From contig MDVS01000015.1 of the NCBI GenBank assembly GCA_001940645.1, forward strand, positions 1 through 64,000: 64,000 nt of DNA, read 5' to 3'. The notes under the pieces are model-generated. The model saw only the letters and a program-made list of their open reading frames with translations, was not told the origin of the DNA and ran no database searches. Position numbers and translations under genes: made by a program. This DNA is from Candidatus Heimdallarchaeota archaeon LC_3. Its GTDB lineage: Archaea; Asgardarchaeota; Heimdallarchaeia; Hodarchaeales; LC-3. This document shows positions 44,398 through 54,512 of the stretch, piece by piece (the stretch's first letter is position 1; each line of letters begins with the position of its first letter).

Positions 44398-46722
44398 ATG
44401 TCTATTACTTTGGAAAAATTCATGTCATATAAAAGAAAGACTAATATTAATTTCCTTGAAAGAGAAATAGTTATTACTGGACCAACAGGTTCTGGAAAAA
44501 CATCCATATTAGATGCAATTACATTTGCTTTATATGGAAAAACTTCAAGGACAGATTCCCCTGCTAACTTAAAAATTGAAGATATTTGCAGATTAGGTGG
44601 TTATGTAAAACTCAATTTCTTATGTGGAGGTAAAAATGTTTCAATTATCAGGGGAAGAGATCTAAAAGGAAAATCTAGTCTTGAGGTTTTTATAGAAAAT
44701 AATAGAATTGCTGAGAGAATTCCAGAGTTAACAAAAATTATTGAAAAAAAATTGGTAGGTTTAGATTACAAAAGTTTCTCAGCATCCTCTTTTATTCGTC
44801 AGGATGAAATGAAATTACTAGGGTCTAAAACTGCACAGCAAAGAATAAAATTACTTCAAAACTTGTTTCATCTTGACGTATTTGAAAAAGCTATGGATGA
44901 AATACAAGAAGAAATAGAACCCCGTAATAGAAAATTAAGTGAATTTAATGGACAAATGAAAGTTTTACAAGAAGAGATCCAAAAATTACCTGAGTTAGAG
45001 AGAAAAATAAAAATATTAAATCAGAAAAAGCAAGATATTGAAAAGATCTTGAACTCTAAAAAAGAAAAAGAGGAAAAAATGGAGAAATTAATTGAACAAA
45101 AGAAAATATTTCTGGAAAACAAAAAAACAATAGGAAAACAATTTGAAGAAAATGAAAAAAGATTGAAAGAGATAAATATAAGTTTAACAAAAAGTAAAAC
45201 CACTCAAAAAGAATTTTTAACATTGAAAAGAGAAGTAGCCATATTAGAAGAAAATATTAAAGATGAAGAACAACTATTAAAATTGTTTAGTTCTTTAGAA
45301 GAGAAATATAATAATAGTAAAAATATTAAGTTAAAAATTGAAGATACTAATAAAAACAATTTTAGAATTACATCTATTTTACAAAAACAAAAGAAAAATT
45401 TATTTACAAATAAAACTAAACAGCAAGACAGGGTACAAAATATTGATACCACGATAGATCAAAATCAAGCTTTTCAATTATTAAATCAAGAAGGACGCTT
45501 TGAAGAAAGATTGGAAAGAATTTGTAAAGAGAAAAATTGGTTATCGGAAAAAAAAGATATTTTACAAGAAATCCTTGGTGAAGAAAATTCCACATCCCAT
45601 GAATTAATTGAAATTCGTAAGAATATAAAAAAAATCAATAAGGATTCATTTGTTTTAACTGAAATAAAGAATAATATTAATAAAATATTAGAAGAATTAA
45701 AATCAAATAAAGGACAAATACAGGAAGAATCTAAAAGATTTGAGGAACAAATAAATTTACTAAATAATGAATTAAATAAGATAAACTTTTCTGAAGACGA
45801 TAAAAAAATTATGGGCAAAACAAAACAAGATATTGAGAAAATCAAGGTAATTAAACAAGATTTTAAACAAAAAAAAGAAAAACTCGAAAAACTTTCGAAT
45901 CAAGAATCTCTTATAATTTCTCTAGAAAAAGATATTGAAAGATTAACAGAAAAACTAAAAGAGGGAGATGGAGTGAAAAAGGAAATAAATGATATAACAA
46001 ATGATATTATAAAAAGGGAGAAAGAAGAAAGAGATCTTAATAATGAAATTAAAAAACTTGAAGATAATCGATTTAACATAAATGGAGAATTCGTAAGTCT
46101 AAATAATAAATTTAATGAAATAAGCAAACAAAAAAATATCGCTGATGGTATAAAGAAAGAACAACGGATTCTGAAAAAAGAGTTAGATACATTTAATGTT
46201 CTTCGATCGAAAGTTTTTCATCCAAAAGGAATCCCTTTGTATGCAATTAATAAAATCTTACCGAAAATAAGCCAAACAGCTAGTGAATTTTTAATTGATT
46301 TAACTGATAACAGATACACGACAGTAGTCATGGAACCATCTCGTGAAGGTGCATCTGAAGGATTTTCTATTCAAATCAATACACCCGATGGATTGAGAGA
46401 CATTACAGCATTATCAGGAGGAGAAAGGACTCAAGTAAATGCAGCAATACGTCTAGCTATTTCTCAAGAGTTAGCTAATATAGGTCAAGCCCAAAAATCA
46501 TTATCAAGAATTCGGACATTATTTATAGATGAAGGAGATTTAGGATCGCTAGACACACGTCACTCACAACAAGCTTTTGTTAGTAACTTACTAAGATTGA
46601 AAGAGAAATTTCATAAAGTAATATTAATCACTCATATGAATGAAATAGCAGAACAATTTCCTAATAGAATTTATATTGGATTAGATAGTGAAGGATATTC
46701 AACAGTTATAACTAATAATTAG
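44398..46722 (+). CDS. rad50: Rad50 ATPase lacking a CxxC zinc hook
   Basis: 774 aa. Walker A GPTGSGKT (about 28-35), the Q-loop region SSFIRQDEM (about 133), signature LSGGERTQ (about 671) and Walker B TLFIDEGD (about 707) are intact, so the ATPase head is complete. Residues about 165-615 form a long coiled coil. The coil contains a single cysteine (RICKEKN) and no CxxC, so the zinc hook that joins Rad50 dimers in nearly all described archaeal proteins is absent; it is also shorter than the usual ~880 aa. The head and operon position leave no doubt about identity. The dimer tip must use another contact. Confidence 0.9.
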   Translation: MSITLEKFMSYKRKTNINFLEREIVITGPTGSGKTSILDAITFALYGKTSRTDSPANLKIEDICRLGGYVKLNFLCGGKNVSIIRGRDLKGKSSLEVFIENNRIAERIPELTKIIEKKLVGLDYKSFSASSFIRQDEMKLLGSKTAQQRIKLLQNLFHLDVFEKAMDEIQEEIEPRNRKLSEFNGQMKVLQEEIQKLPELERKIKILNQKKQDIEKILNSKKEKEEKMEKLIEQKKIFLENKKTIGKQFEENEKRLKEINISLTKSKTTQKEFLTLKREVAILEENIKDEEQLLKLFSSLEEKYNNSKNIKLKIEDTNKNNFRITSILQKQKKNLFTNKTKQQDRVQNIDTTIDQNQAFQLLNQEGRFEERLERICKEKNWLSEKKDILQEILGEENSTSHELIEIRKNIKKINKDSFVLTEIKNNINKILEELKSNKGQIQEESKRFEEQINLLNNELNKINFSEDDKKIMGKTKQDIEKIKVIKQDFKQKKEKLEKLSNQESLIISLEKDIERLTEKLKEGDGVKKEINDITNDIIKREKEERDLNNEIKKLEDNRFNINGEFVSLNNKFNEISKQKNIADGIKKEQRILKKELDTFNVLRSKVFHPKGIPLYAINKILPKISQTASEFLIDLTDNRYTTVVMEPSREGASEGFSIQINTPDGLRDITALSGGERTQVNAAIRLAISQELANIGQAQKSLSRIRTLFIDEGDLGSLDTRHSQQAFVSNLLRLKEKFHKVILITHMNEIAEQFPNRIYIGLDSEGYSTVITNN

Positions 46723-46737
46723 AATAAATATGAATTA

Positions 46738-48810
46738 TTAGGGTAATTCTTCAATTAACCTTCCATCTTTCATATCAATTATTCTGTTGCAATATTTTAG
46801 TAAACTTCTATCATGGGTCACCATAATCACAGTAGTTTCATGTTCTTTATTGAATGAACTCAATAAATTCATGATTTCTTCACCAGTTACACTATCTAAA
46901 TCTCCAGTAGGCTCATCAGCAAATAATATTGAAGGCGTATTAATAAGCGACCGAGCAATTGTGACACGTTGCATTTGACCACCACTAAGTTTATTTGGAT
47001 ATTGGCGCTCAAATTGCTCAAGTTGAACTGATTTCAATTTATTTGATACACGGTTAGATAAATCTTTGGTGTTTCCTCCTACTTCAGCAGGATACGCTAC
47101 ATTTTCTTTATTTGTTAACATAGGTATTAGATTATAGAATTGAAAAATAAAACCCATTTTATCTCTACGAAGAGAAGTTAATTGTTTATCATTGAGTGAT
47201 TGAAGATTCATTCCATCAACATAGACAGCACCCCGATCTGGATTATCTAATCCTGCCATGATGTTAAGTAATGTGGTTTTACCAGACCCTGATGGTCCGA
47301 TTACGCCAACAAACTCACCTTTTTTAATTTCAAATGAAACTCCACGTAGAGCATAAATAGTTCCACCGCCGGTATGATAGTTTTTGAATATATCTTCTAC
47401 TTTTAACACGACATCTTTTTCAATTTCACTTTGGGAAGTAATAACTCCTGTTTCATAACCGATACCACCTACTACAGTCGTATATGATGCAATATCTTCG
47501 AACCAGGTAGTTATAAAACGCAGTTTTTCTAATACAAGATAAAAACGGGTAATGAATTTGAGGTCTTTCCGGGTTCCTTTTGGAAATTGCTTAAAATTTA
47601 ATTTGCGAAGATCCTTAGCAACATGAGATAAAGATTCTCTTAAATGCTCAATCATTTCTAAATAGGATTGAAAAGCTTCTTCTGTAACAAATTCATTTGC
47701 TATCAGTTCAAGTTTGGGTAGATTAAGTGCTTGGGCTTCTTTGATCAACTCTTCTTTGGCCTCACGCATTCGGTCAAATTGACGAACAGTGGACTTTAAA
47801 ACTTCCTGCATTCCGAGACTCTTTGATAATAGTACTCTGTAAGCTTCTGCAAAATTCTCATCATGCTTTTCTCCCTTTTGAAAAGTTTCAACAAATTTGG
47901 GGGTACAACAATGTTCTTCAAAAGCTTTTGAGAATTTTACTGATTGTTGTAGTAATGGAAGCATAACACTGCTATACCGATTTGCAAAGACTAAGAGATT
48001 AAGTTCGTCAACTATACCCTCTGCTTCAGCCTCAATTTCAATTAATTGTTTCTGATTTAGATGGTCTGAAATAATCAGTCGATCTATACCACTCACATTG
48101 TCCCAATAGGTTAATCTGGATCCTTTATGGACATGATCTAAAGTGGACCATGCCCAATCTAAAACTTCATCAACTTCAGCTTTAATTTCTTCTTTAGTTC
48201 CACTACTTTTCAAGCTTTTAGCTACATCTACTAAGATTTTTCTTGAGTTTTTTAATTCGAAATCGTTAGCTATATGGGATTGCAGTTGTTTAAGAAGTTT
48301 TCTTTTATATTTCCGGTGAGCCATTTGTATTTTAGTTTCATATTTTATTCGCTCTTCCTCTACCTCGAATTTTGATGACAATGGCTGCATTTGAGCTATT
48401 ATAAAAGTATTTAATTCAGCTACTGTGCCTACAGGGCGATCTACCCACCATTGAAAAGTTTTATTTGTTAAAAACGCACCTATTATAAATAGAACCAAAA
48501 TCACAGGCAAACTATTACCAGTAATCTCAAACCATTGGAATTGTTGATCGATATCTCCAGTTATAAAATGAAACCCATAATTTATCCCCGAGCCAATATT
48601 AGTTATCACCAAGGCCAATATCAAACCCCCTAATACTGCAATTATTTTTGTAAAAATATCATATCCTTCTAGATTCATCCAAGAGAGACGGGGTTGCTTC
48701 ATTATCAATAATAATCGTCGACGAAGAGCATAATTCGCTCGTCGATGAGGTTTAGATATTAACATTGTTGAAAAAACACTGGTTTGGGGTGATTCTGCTT
48801 TAGTTGTCAT
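46738..48810 (-). CDS. Fusion of a two-helix membrane/helical domain with an ABC ATPase
   Basis: 690 aa. Two transmembrane segments (about 53-76 and 97-116) are followed by about 330 residues of charged helices. A standard ABC ATPase occupies about 465-690: Walker A GPSGSGKTT (about 500), FQFYN, signature LSGGQMQR (about 612), Walker B ILFADEPTGD (about 632) and VTHDRS. The ATPase is of the LolD/MacB class. The N-terminal part is not a permease domain I recognise. Its start overlaps the end of the upstream ATPase gene by 11 bases, so the two are translationally coupled. The complex would have a separate ATPase plus this membrane-tethered one. Its stop lies 15 bases from the rad50 stop. Confidence 0.85.
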   Translation of the reverse strand: MTTKAESPQTSVFSTMLISKPHRRANYALRRRLLLIMKQPRLSWMNLEGYDIFTKIIAVLGGLILALVITNIGSGINYGFHFITGDIDQQFQWFEITGNSLPVILVLFIIGAFLTNKTFQWWVDRPVGTVAELNTFIIAQMQPLSSKFEVEEERIKYETKIQMAHRKYKRKLLKQLQSHIANDFELKNSRKILVDVAKSLKSSGTKEEIKAEVDEVLDWAWSTLDHVHKGSRLTYWDNVSGIDRLIISDHLNQKQLIEIEAEAEGIVDELNLLVFANRYSSVMLPLLQQSVKFSKAFEEHCCTPKFVETFQKGEKHDENFAEAYRVLLSKSLGMQEVLKSTVRQFDRMREAKEELIKEAQALNLPKLELIANEFVTEEAFQSYLEMIEHLRESLSHVAKDLRKLNFKQFPKGTRKDLKFITRFYLVLEKLRFITTWFEDIASYTTVVGGIGYETGVITSQSEIEKDVVLKVEDIFKNYHTGGGTIYALRGVSFEIKKGEFVGVIGPSGSGKTTLLNIMAGLDNPDRGAVYVDGMNLQSLNDKQLTSLRRDKMGFIFQFYNLIPMLTNKENVAYPAEVGGNTKDLSNRVSNKLKSVQLEQFERQYPNKLSGGQMQRVTIARSLINTPSILFADEPTGDLDSVTGEEIMNLLSSFNKEHETTVIMVTHDRSLLKYCNRIIDMKDGRLIEELP

Positions 48811-49510
48811 TTATTTTACCTCCTAGGCCATCATCAATGACCCGACCATCAGACATACGAATCGTTCGATCACAATGATCTGCTATCCATTGATTATGAG
48901 TAACTAAAACAAGCGTTTGTTTGTTTTCTAAATTAATTCGTCTGAATAATGAAACGATATCAGAAGCGGTTGAGGAATCTAAATCCCCTGTTGGTTCATC
49001 ACCAAGTAATATAGATGGTTGGGTGACAAGAGAACGAGCAATCGCAACGCGTTGTTGTTGACCCCCTGATAGTTGTGAGGATGTATGATCAAGATGTCCT
49101 CCAAGTCCTAGTTCCCTTAATAATAATTCCGCTTGACGTTGAGCTCTGCTTTTTGGTATTCGTTGAATAAGTAACGGGACCATGACATTTTGGGTAGCAC
49201 TCAGAAAATCAAACAAATTAAATAATTGAAAGATAAAACCTAAGTTAAAAGCCCGAAACTCACTCATGGCATTATCAGATAGCGTATTAATTTCATTCCC
49301 ATTGATATACAGTTCTCCAGAAGTAAATTTATCCAATCCACCTATCATATTCAAGAGGGTTGATTTACCACAACCTGAAGGTCCCATAATAGCGATCATT
49401 TCACCCTTTTTCACCGTTAGACTTAATCCTCTGAGAGCATGAACTTCAGTAGAGGTTCCTTCATCATATTTTTTATGTAAATCCTTAATTTCTAAGATAT
49501 ATTCTGCCAT
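48800..49510 (-). CDS. ABC transporter ATPase (LolD/MacB class)
   Basis: 236 aa. Walker A GPSGCGKST (about 42), Q-loop FQLFN, signature LSGGQQQR (about 150), Walker B ILLGDEPTGD (about 168) and VTHNQ (asparagine following His) are present. It is 12 bases downstream of the large permease and overlaps the fused ATPase gene, forming a three-gene operon. The usual role of this class is to drive FtsX-type permeases in export or in extraction of membrane-anchored molecules. Confidence 0.9.
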   Translation of the reverse strand: MAEYILEIKDLHKKYDEGTSTEVHALRGLSLTVKKGEMIAIMGPSGCGKSTLLNMIGGLDKFTSGELYINGNEINTLSDNAMSEFRAFNLGFIFQLFNLFDFLSATQNVMVPLLIQRIPKSRAQRQAELLLRELGLGGHLDHTSSQLSGGQQQRVAIARSLVTQPSILLGDEPTGDLDSSTASDIVSLFRRINLENKQTLVLVTHNQWIADHCDRTIRMSDGRVIDDGLGGKINDN

Positions 49511-49522
49511 TTTATTTTCTCC

Positions 49523-52500
49523 TTATCCTGTATATCTAAGGGCTTCTGAGGGTGGAATTTTCGACGCTGATCGCCCTGGGATAATAGCTGCGACGAAAGC
49601 AGCTCCTAAAGTTAAAACTGTGTAAAAAAGAATAGAACCGGGTCCACCTGGAAGTGAAATGCCAAAGATTACCATACCGGGATCAAACCAGGGTATTAGA
49701 AATGGCGCATCTACACCAAGCATAAGACGCACTATGCCTAAACCCAAGACATTTCCGTTAAATATTCCAATCGCTAAGCCGATAACACCCATGACAGATA
49801 GTTCCAACATTATTGATATCAACACGTCATTGCTTTTCAGTCCGATAGAGCGCATCATACCAATTTCCCGTTTACGTTCTTGTACAGACCTTACAGAGAC
49901 TACTAATAGTCCCAAAACACCTACAATGAAACCAAAGGAAGTAAATATTTGAAGAAATCCAAACATTCGAAACATACCATCAAATAGAATTTCATATAAC
50001 TCATAAATTGAGATGGTTACGATCCCATAGAAACCAAATACCTTACGGAATGTATCGAACGTTGATCCATCTTTAGTGACTGTATCCACACCATTAGACC
50101 ATGCTTCAATATCTTGGGCTAATTTAACATTTTCTTTCGAGGTTATCTCGACATTATCTTTACCACTCACTAAGAAATGACTGTTCTGGTCTAGCAAACT
50201 AATATTTTCAGTAGGATTAAAGACTTTAAGATCACGGGCTTCAGTCTCACTTATAAATGCACCAAACCCTTGACTTCCACTAGGTCCTGGTTCTATTCCT
50301 TGTAAATACCGTGCATCAAATAAAGGATTACCCTCGGAATGGGCTGCAATCACGAATTCTTTATATGTTCCATCTTTCAACGACAACCAAACAGAATCCC
50401 CGACTTTTTTCAAGTAAGTTATTAATCCAGACGCTTCAGGATCGATTATTGGAGACACAACAATGAAAGGTTTACTTTTCTGATCGCTTTTATCCGTGAC
50501 ATATTCATTCTTCGCTAAAGCACTCCAAAATCTTTTATTTTCGTCCAAATTCGAATCTTTATGTCTATCCCCAAACCCAACTCTACCATCAATTTCAAAT
50601 CCTTCAGAATAATCTGCTGAAAAAGTAAATTTCGTAGTGTCAATTTTTTCTGTTTCAATTAACAAGTTTAATTTGGGTTTATTATCCAGGAAATCTTGCT
50701 CACTTTCCCATAAGCTTTGATTATTAATAGCAAAAAAGTTTAACCTCCAAGTCTCTGTATCATCAAGATCATCAGTTTCTTCTCCATTAGTTGTCAAAGA
50801 CACATTATAATCAATGGCATTAGGAAATGCTTGTGCCCAAGTAATTCCTGGAAATTTACTAGTATCCTTCAATCCATTAAGAAAAATTGTGGTTGTCGTT
50901 GAATTAAAAGCCTGTCCAGAAAAAATAAGAATATCAGAACCACCTGCTTGAGCTTCTACTTGATTAACAGAACCATAACGCATAGAATAAGCAAAAGATG
51001 CCAGAAAGATATTTAATGTAAGAATAACAGCAAAAATTGAAAAAGTCAAAGTTGATCGGGTCCGTTGTGATGCCATCTGTCGGAAAGAGAGCATCGCTAC
51101 TGCACTATAGGTTCTGGAAAACAATTTTTCAGCAAAATCCGCCACTCGATGTAAATTAATCCCAATTAATAAAATTGATCCCGCAATCATTGACAAAATC
51201 ATACCCAGAAATAGGTTCATTCCGCCCGAGCCAACTCCTTCTTCGATAATGCCAAAAATAAATAAAGCATTAACAACTGGTAATAGCACTAATAATAAAG
51301 CCGCTATGTTTAAGGCTAGATCTTTTGAAACAAAATAACTTAATAAGACACTCAATCCTACTAACAGAAAAGTAACTGCAAAAAAGATCGCTTCAGCATT
51401 GTCTATATTCTTGTACGCATTAGGGAAATCCCAAGGTTGCCCATTAAGGCCAGCAAGAGAAACAATGCCTAAAAGTGTGAGAATAGTCCCCACATAAAGT
51501 CCCATCATACCAGTCCCCCGTTCAATCGATTCAGCTTTGTTTTCAACCCCTCTCAATGTTTCAACAATGTGAATTCTAGATGCTCGAATAGAAGGAAGCA
51601 GACCAGTTAATAACGCAAGGAAAAAGCCAGTAAAAAATGCCATAATCATAACATCAGTGTCAATAATAACAGGAATTAGACTACCATCAAATTCAAAAGC
51701 GTTACCAAAAGCTAAGATCAATAATTGAGAATAGATCATCCCACCTATAATCCCCACGAGCCCTCCAATGATCCCAGTAACCAGAAATTCAGTTAGATTC
51801 GCAATAACAATCTGCCGTCTTTGAGTACCAATCGCACGCTGAATTCCCGTTTGTTGTTGTCGATCTTCAACTGTCATAAATTGGATGTTTACTATTAACA
51901 ATAAGCCTGCAAAGATAATAATAAACCCAAAAATCATCAACATATCACTTAACTGAGCTGAAAGCACTTTGCCAAAATTTTTGATTGTCACTCGTTCTGC
52001 ACTAATTATTAAAGTCTCTACCCCACCGATACCAAGAACGACAGGAAGATCATTAAGAGAATCTTTCATAGCTTCAACTAACTCATCGCCATCGTCTACA
52101 GTCTTAATATTGTCAGAAAATTTGAGACTGATTAATGTAATCGGGTGAGGAACAGGATATCCTCCCATTACTAATACATTCCCTATTTCTTCCTGAATAT
52201 TATTGAGATTAGTGTATACTGCTAAATTCCCTCCAGTCGCGCCTCTCTCTTCATTTTTAATAATACCTTTTACTGTCAACGTTTTTTCAATTGTTATTGG
52301 GCCAATAGATAACGAATAATCGAATTGATTACTACGTTCTTCATCCGAAACGTCTGTTGTTAATAATAAATCGTCAGCTAACGTTTTTCCAACGTAAGCC
52401 TCTCCTGCTGCAACACCCGCAACACTTACAGTGTCACCATTGGTAGTAATCAACCTACCAAAAACCGCAGAATCTTCAGTCTGGTTAATCCCAATTAACC

Positions 52501-52843
52501 AAGTTACAACATTTATCTGCCCCTCATCGGTACTCGTTGATATTGGTAAGGAAAAACTTGTAGTGAAGGCAACAACATCATCAACATCAGTAACAAGACG
52601 GTTTCCAATAGCATCGGCCCAAGGTTCATCAATAAATCCGTTTACAGAAGAAACACTCCCATCTCGTTCCCCTAACGAATAGGTGAAAAAAACTCCGAAC
52701 CCTTCACCTAAACTATTTCGAGTAATTGAAATACCCGCAATTAAACTCACCCCTAATGCAATAGCAAATATCGCAAACAAATTCTTCTGTTTTCGTCTCC
52801 AAACCGTTTTAAGTCCAAATATAATCGATGTAGGCTTTACCAA
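49523..52843 (-). CDS. Large FtsX-like ABC transporter permease
   Basis: 1106 aa. An N-terminal helix (about 18-40) precedes an extracellular domain to about 290, then a helix group at 290-420, two further groups across 445-590, an extracellular domain to about 960, and three C-terminal helices. The C-terminal RSASKIPPSEALRYTG is the conserved ending of FtsX/MacB permeases. The double module with about ten or more helices resembles transporters of the LolCE/YtrF type fused in one chain. It is more polar and less Asn-rich than the permeases at 32-38 kb, so it is a different subfamily. It leads the operon from a promoter in 52844-53076. Confidence 0.88.
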   Translation of the reverse strand: MVKPTSIIFGLKTVWRRKQKNLFAIFAIALGVSLIAGISITRNSLGEGFGVFFTYSLGERDGSVSSVNGFIDEPWADAIGNRLVTDVDDVVAFTTSFSLPISTSTDEGQINVVTWLIGINQTEDSAVFGRLITTNGDTVSVAGVAAGEAYVGKTLADDLLLTTDVSDEERSNQFDYSLSIGPITIEKTLTVKGIIKNEERGATGGNLAVYTNLNNIQEEIGNVLVMGGYPVPHPITLISLKFSDNIKTVDDGDELVEAMKDSLNDLPVVLGIGGVETLIISAERVTIKNFGKVLSAQLSDMLMIFGFIIIFAGLLLIVNIQFMTVEDRQQQTGIQRAIGTQRRQIVIANLTEFLVTGIIGGLVGIIGGMIYSQLLILAFGNAFEFDGSLIPVIIDTDVMIMAFFTGFFLALLTGLLPSIRASRIHIVETLRGVENKAESIERGTGMMGLYVGTILTLLGIVSLAGLNGQPWDFPNAYKNIDNAEAIFFAVTFLLVGLSVLLSYFVSKDLALNIAALLLVLLPVVNALFIFGIIEEGVGSGGMNLFLGMILSMIAGSILLIGINLHRVADFAEKLFSRTYSAVAMLSFRQMASQRTRSTLTFSIFAVILTLNIFLASFAYSMRYGSVNQVEAQAGGSDILIFSGQAFNSTTTTIFLNGLKDTSKFPGITWAQAFPNAIDYNVSLTTNGEETDDLDDTETWRLNFFAINNQSLWESEQDFLDNKPKLNLLIETEKIDTTKFTFSADYSEGFEIDGRVGFGDRHKDSNLDENKRFWSALAKNEYVTDKSDQKSKPFIVVSPIIDPEASGLITYLKKVGDSVWLSLKDGTYKEFVIAAHSEGNPLFDARYLQGIEPGPSGSQGFGAFISETEARDLKVFNPTENISLLDQNSHFLVSGKDNVEITSKENVKLAQDIEAWSNGVDTVTKDGSTFDTFRKVFGFYGIVTISIYELYEILFDGMFRMFGFLQIFTSFGFIVGVLGLLVVSVRSVQERKREIGMMRSIGLKSNDVLISIMLELSVMGVIGLAIGIFNGNVLGLGIVRLMLGVDAPFLIPWFDPGMVIFGISLPGGPGSILFYTVLTLGAAFVAAIIPGRSASKIPPSEALRYTG

Positions 52844-52871
52844 TATAATAACCTCATAAAAGAAAAATCAT

Positions 52872-52884
52872 TGACATTTTGTCA
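52872..52884. promoter_or_regulatory. Small inverted repeat in the ABC operon leader
   Basis: TGACA-TTT-TGTCA, a perfect five-base arm palindrome, lies 29-41 bases upstream of the permease start. It may be an operator or a leader hairpin; short enough to be chance. Confidence 0.3.
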
Positions 52885-53076
52885 TTTTCAAAGATAAAAC
52901 AGCGATTGTTTTTACTCCTTCAAAAATCTATTGGGTTGTATGGATCAGTATTAGGTTTACCTACTATTTTGTTAAGCCTTCCGCAATACAGGAAACTTTA
53001 ATTTGAAAACTAGATAACAAACGCGATATCTTATAGGTAACCATGAGATTTTAATTTTCACGGTAAAATCCTAAAT

Positions 53077-53397
53077 ATGTCATCCAAACGCGATTTAAAC
53101 CATTTTTTTGTCATTATTACTCCTTATAGAAAAGATTTTGTTACTAATCCTAAAGAAGAAGAAAATAAAATTATGAGTGATCATTTTTTATATCTTAAAG
53201 AATTAATGAATAAAGGAAAATTATTCTTGGCAGGACCTACTCTTAAATTAGACGACCCATTTGGCGTACTAATTTTTGAGGTAGATACAGAAGAGGAAGC
53301 AAGGATATTGTTAGAAAATGATCCTAGTTGTAAAGCAGGAATACAAAAAGTCTCAGATTTGAGACCAATACGATTATCTTTAGTAAAAGAAGATTAA
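53077..53397 (+). CDS. YciI-like protein
   Basis: 106 aa, a dimeric alpha+beta barrel of the YciI family. The sequence FFVIITPYRKDF and the helix with HFLYLKELMNKGKLFLAGP match the family, including the conserved HxxYL and the GP turn. The conserved histidine (about 30) is thought to act in catalysis, but biochemical roles are mostly unknown. It diverges from the large permease operon. Confidence 0.8.
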   Translation: MSSKRDLNHFFVIITPYRKDFVTNPKEEENKIMSDHFLYLKELMNKGKLFLAGPTLKLDDPFGVLIFEVDTEEEARILLENDPSCKAGIQKVSDLRPIRLSLVKED

Positions 53398-53415
53398 GAA
53401 TGCATAATGAATCGT

Positions 53416-53964
53416 TTATCTTGATCTTATTTTTTCAAGTAGCGGAGGGAGATTCCAGGTAACTAATGCTAAAAGCACTCCATACAGTAAATGAGTAAGT
53501 AATGAGTTAACACTATTTTGACTTAACCATGTATCCGTAGATATCAAGTAATCAAGACTAAAAGTACTACTAATTATTTCACTTGAAAATTCAAAAACGA
53601 TTAATGGCATTAAAATGTGAGCAGCAATTATCCAGAGAATCAGAGCCCAAACTAATCCTGAAATTAGGGTCATCATTTGAGAAGATCCTAGTTTAGGAAT
53701 AAATATTAGTCCGATTCCAAACATTATACCAAAAACTACAGCGATGCCAATATGAACAACAAATCCCACTAAAACATCACTTGACGGTAAAAACAATCCA
53801 GCAACAGCAGTGTAAAATCCGCTTCCTGGTGTGAGAAGTAATATTAACAAACTAAACGCAAAACCCCCTCCTATACCACCAAGAACACCACCTAGAAAAA
53901 TCAATTCAAAAACAGATGGATTAGTTACTTCATATTCGCTATTCCTTTGTATAGTATTAGACAT
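53416..53964 (-). CDS. Four-helix membrane protein under a DtxR-like operator
   Basis: About 182 aa. Four hydrophobic segments (about 17-45, 55-80, 93-118 and 148-172 of the longer form) with glycine-rich motifs (LGGVLGGIGGGFAF) in the first. No family recognised. An in-frame TTG at 53973 would add three residues. A TATA-like box lies near 54024-54033 in the reverse direction, directly flanked by a DtxR-like site, so iron- or manganese-controlled expression is likely; a metal-related membrane role is inference. Confidence 0.6.
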   Translation of the reverse strand: MSNTIQRNSEYEVTNPSVFELIFLGGVLGGIGGGFAFSLLILLLTPGSGFYTAVAGLFLPSSDVLVGFVVHIGIAVVFGIMFGIGLIFIPKLGSSQMMTLISGLVWALILWIIAAHILMPLIVFEFSSEIISSTFSLDYLISTDTWLSQNSVNSLLTHLLYGVLLALVTWNLPPLLEKIRSR

Positions 53965-53973
53965 TCTTTTCAA

Positions 53974-54497
53974 CCAACATAAAATTTAATATTCAAACGT
54001 TAATTAATTATACAGATTTCTATTAATTTATATGTAGGATAGCCTAACTTTAAAAACTGTTTTATCAGGGTAGTTGTCCGACAAATTAATAAAACGATGA
54101 ATTATTTACTAAAAAATGAATTATTTTCTAGAATAATTATAAATTTACTAAGTCATTCCATAAACTAAATTGAAATTTTTTTGATCTTCATATTCTAATT
54201 TCTTTTTTCGATCTTTCTAAAAGTGTTAGGAGATTTAGTAAAAATAATAAGAATTTTTCGTTTTTCTGAATCGTCAATCAAAATTCCTCATTGACTTTTT
54301 GATGTATTGTAAATTAATCTAAAATCATTGAGATATTACTTTTTTTTATTCTATATTTTTCTTTTAAAAAAGAGTAAGTTGACATGATTTACACAATATT
54401 TTCACTCTACGAATGATTTAAATAATCAATTTATTGCAATTATCCCTTTTGCATTAACAAAAGTCAGAATACAAAAATAATTTAATATATTAATAAT
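53974..54497. other. Divergent intergenic region
   Basis: About 520 bases between the minus-strand membrane protein and the plus-strand flavin-fold gene. Apart from the DtxR-like site at 54033 and its adjoining TATA-like sequence, I see no coding or repeat structure. Confidence 0.45.
54033..54053. promoter_or_regulatory. DtxR/IdeR-like operator beside the TATA box of a membrane-protein gene
   Basis: TGTAGGATAGCCTAAC, then TTTAA, contains a perfect TAGG-N4-CCTA dyad and is the best match in the window to the DtxR-family consensus. It directly abuts a reverse-strand TATA-like box (54024-54033) for the gene starting at 53964. A regulator bound here would block promoter access. Confidence 0.5.
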
Positions 54498-54512
54498 TTG
54501 GGTTTAAATATT

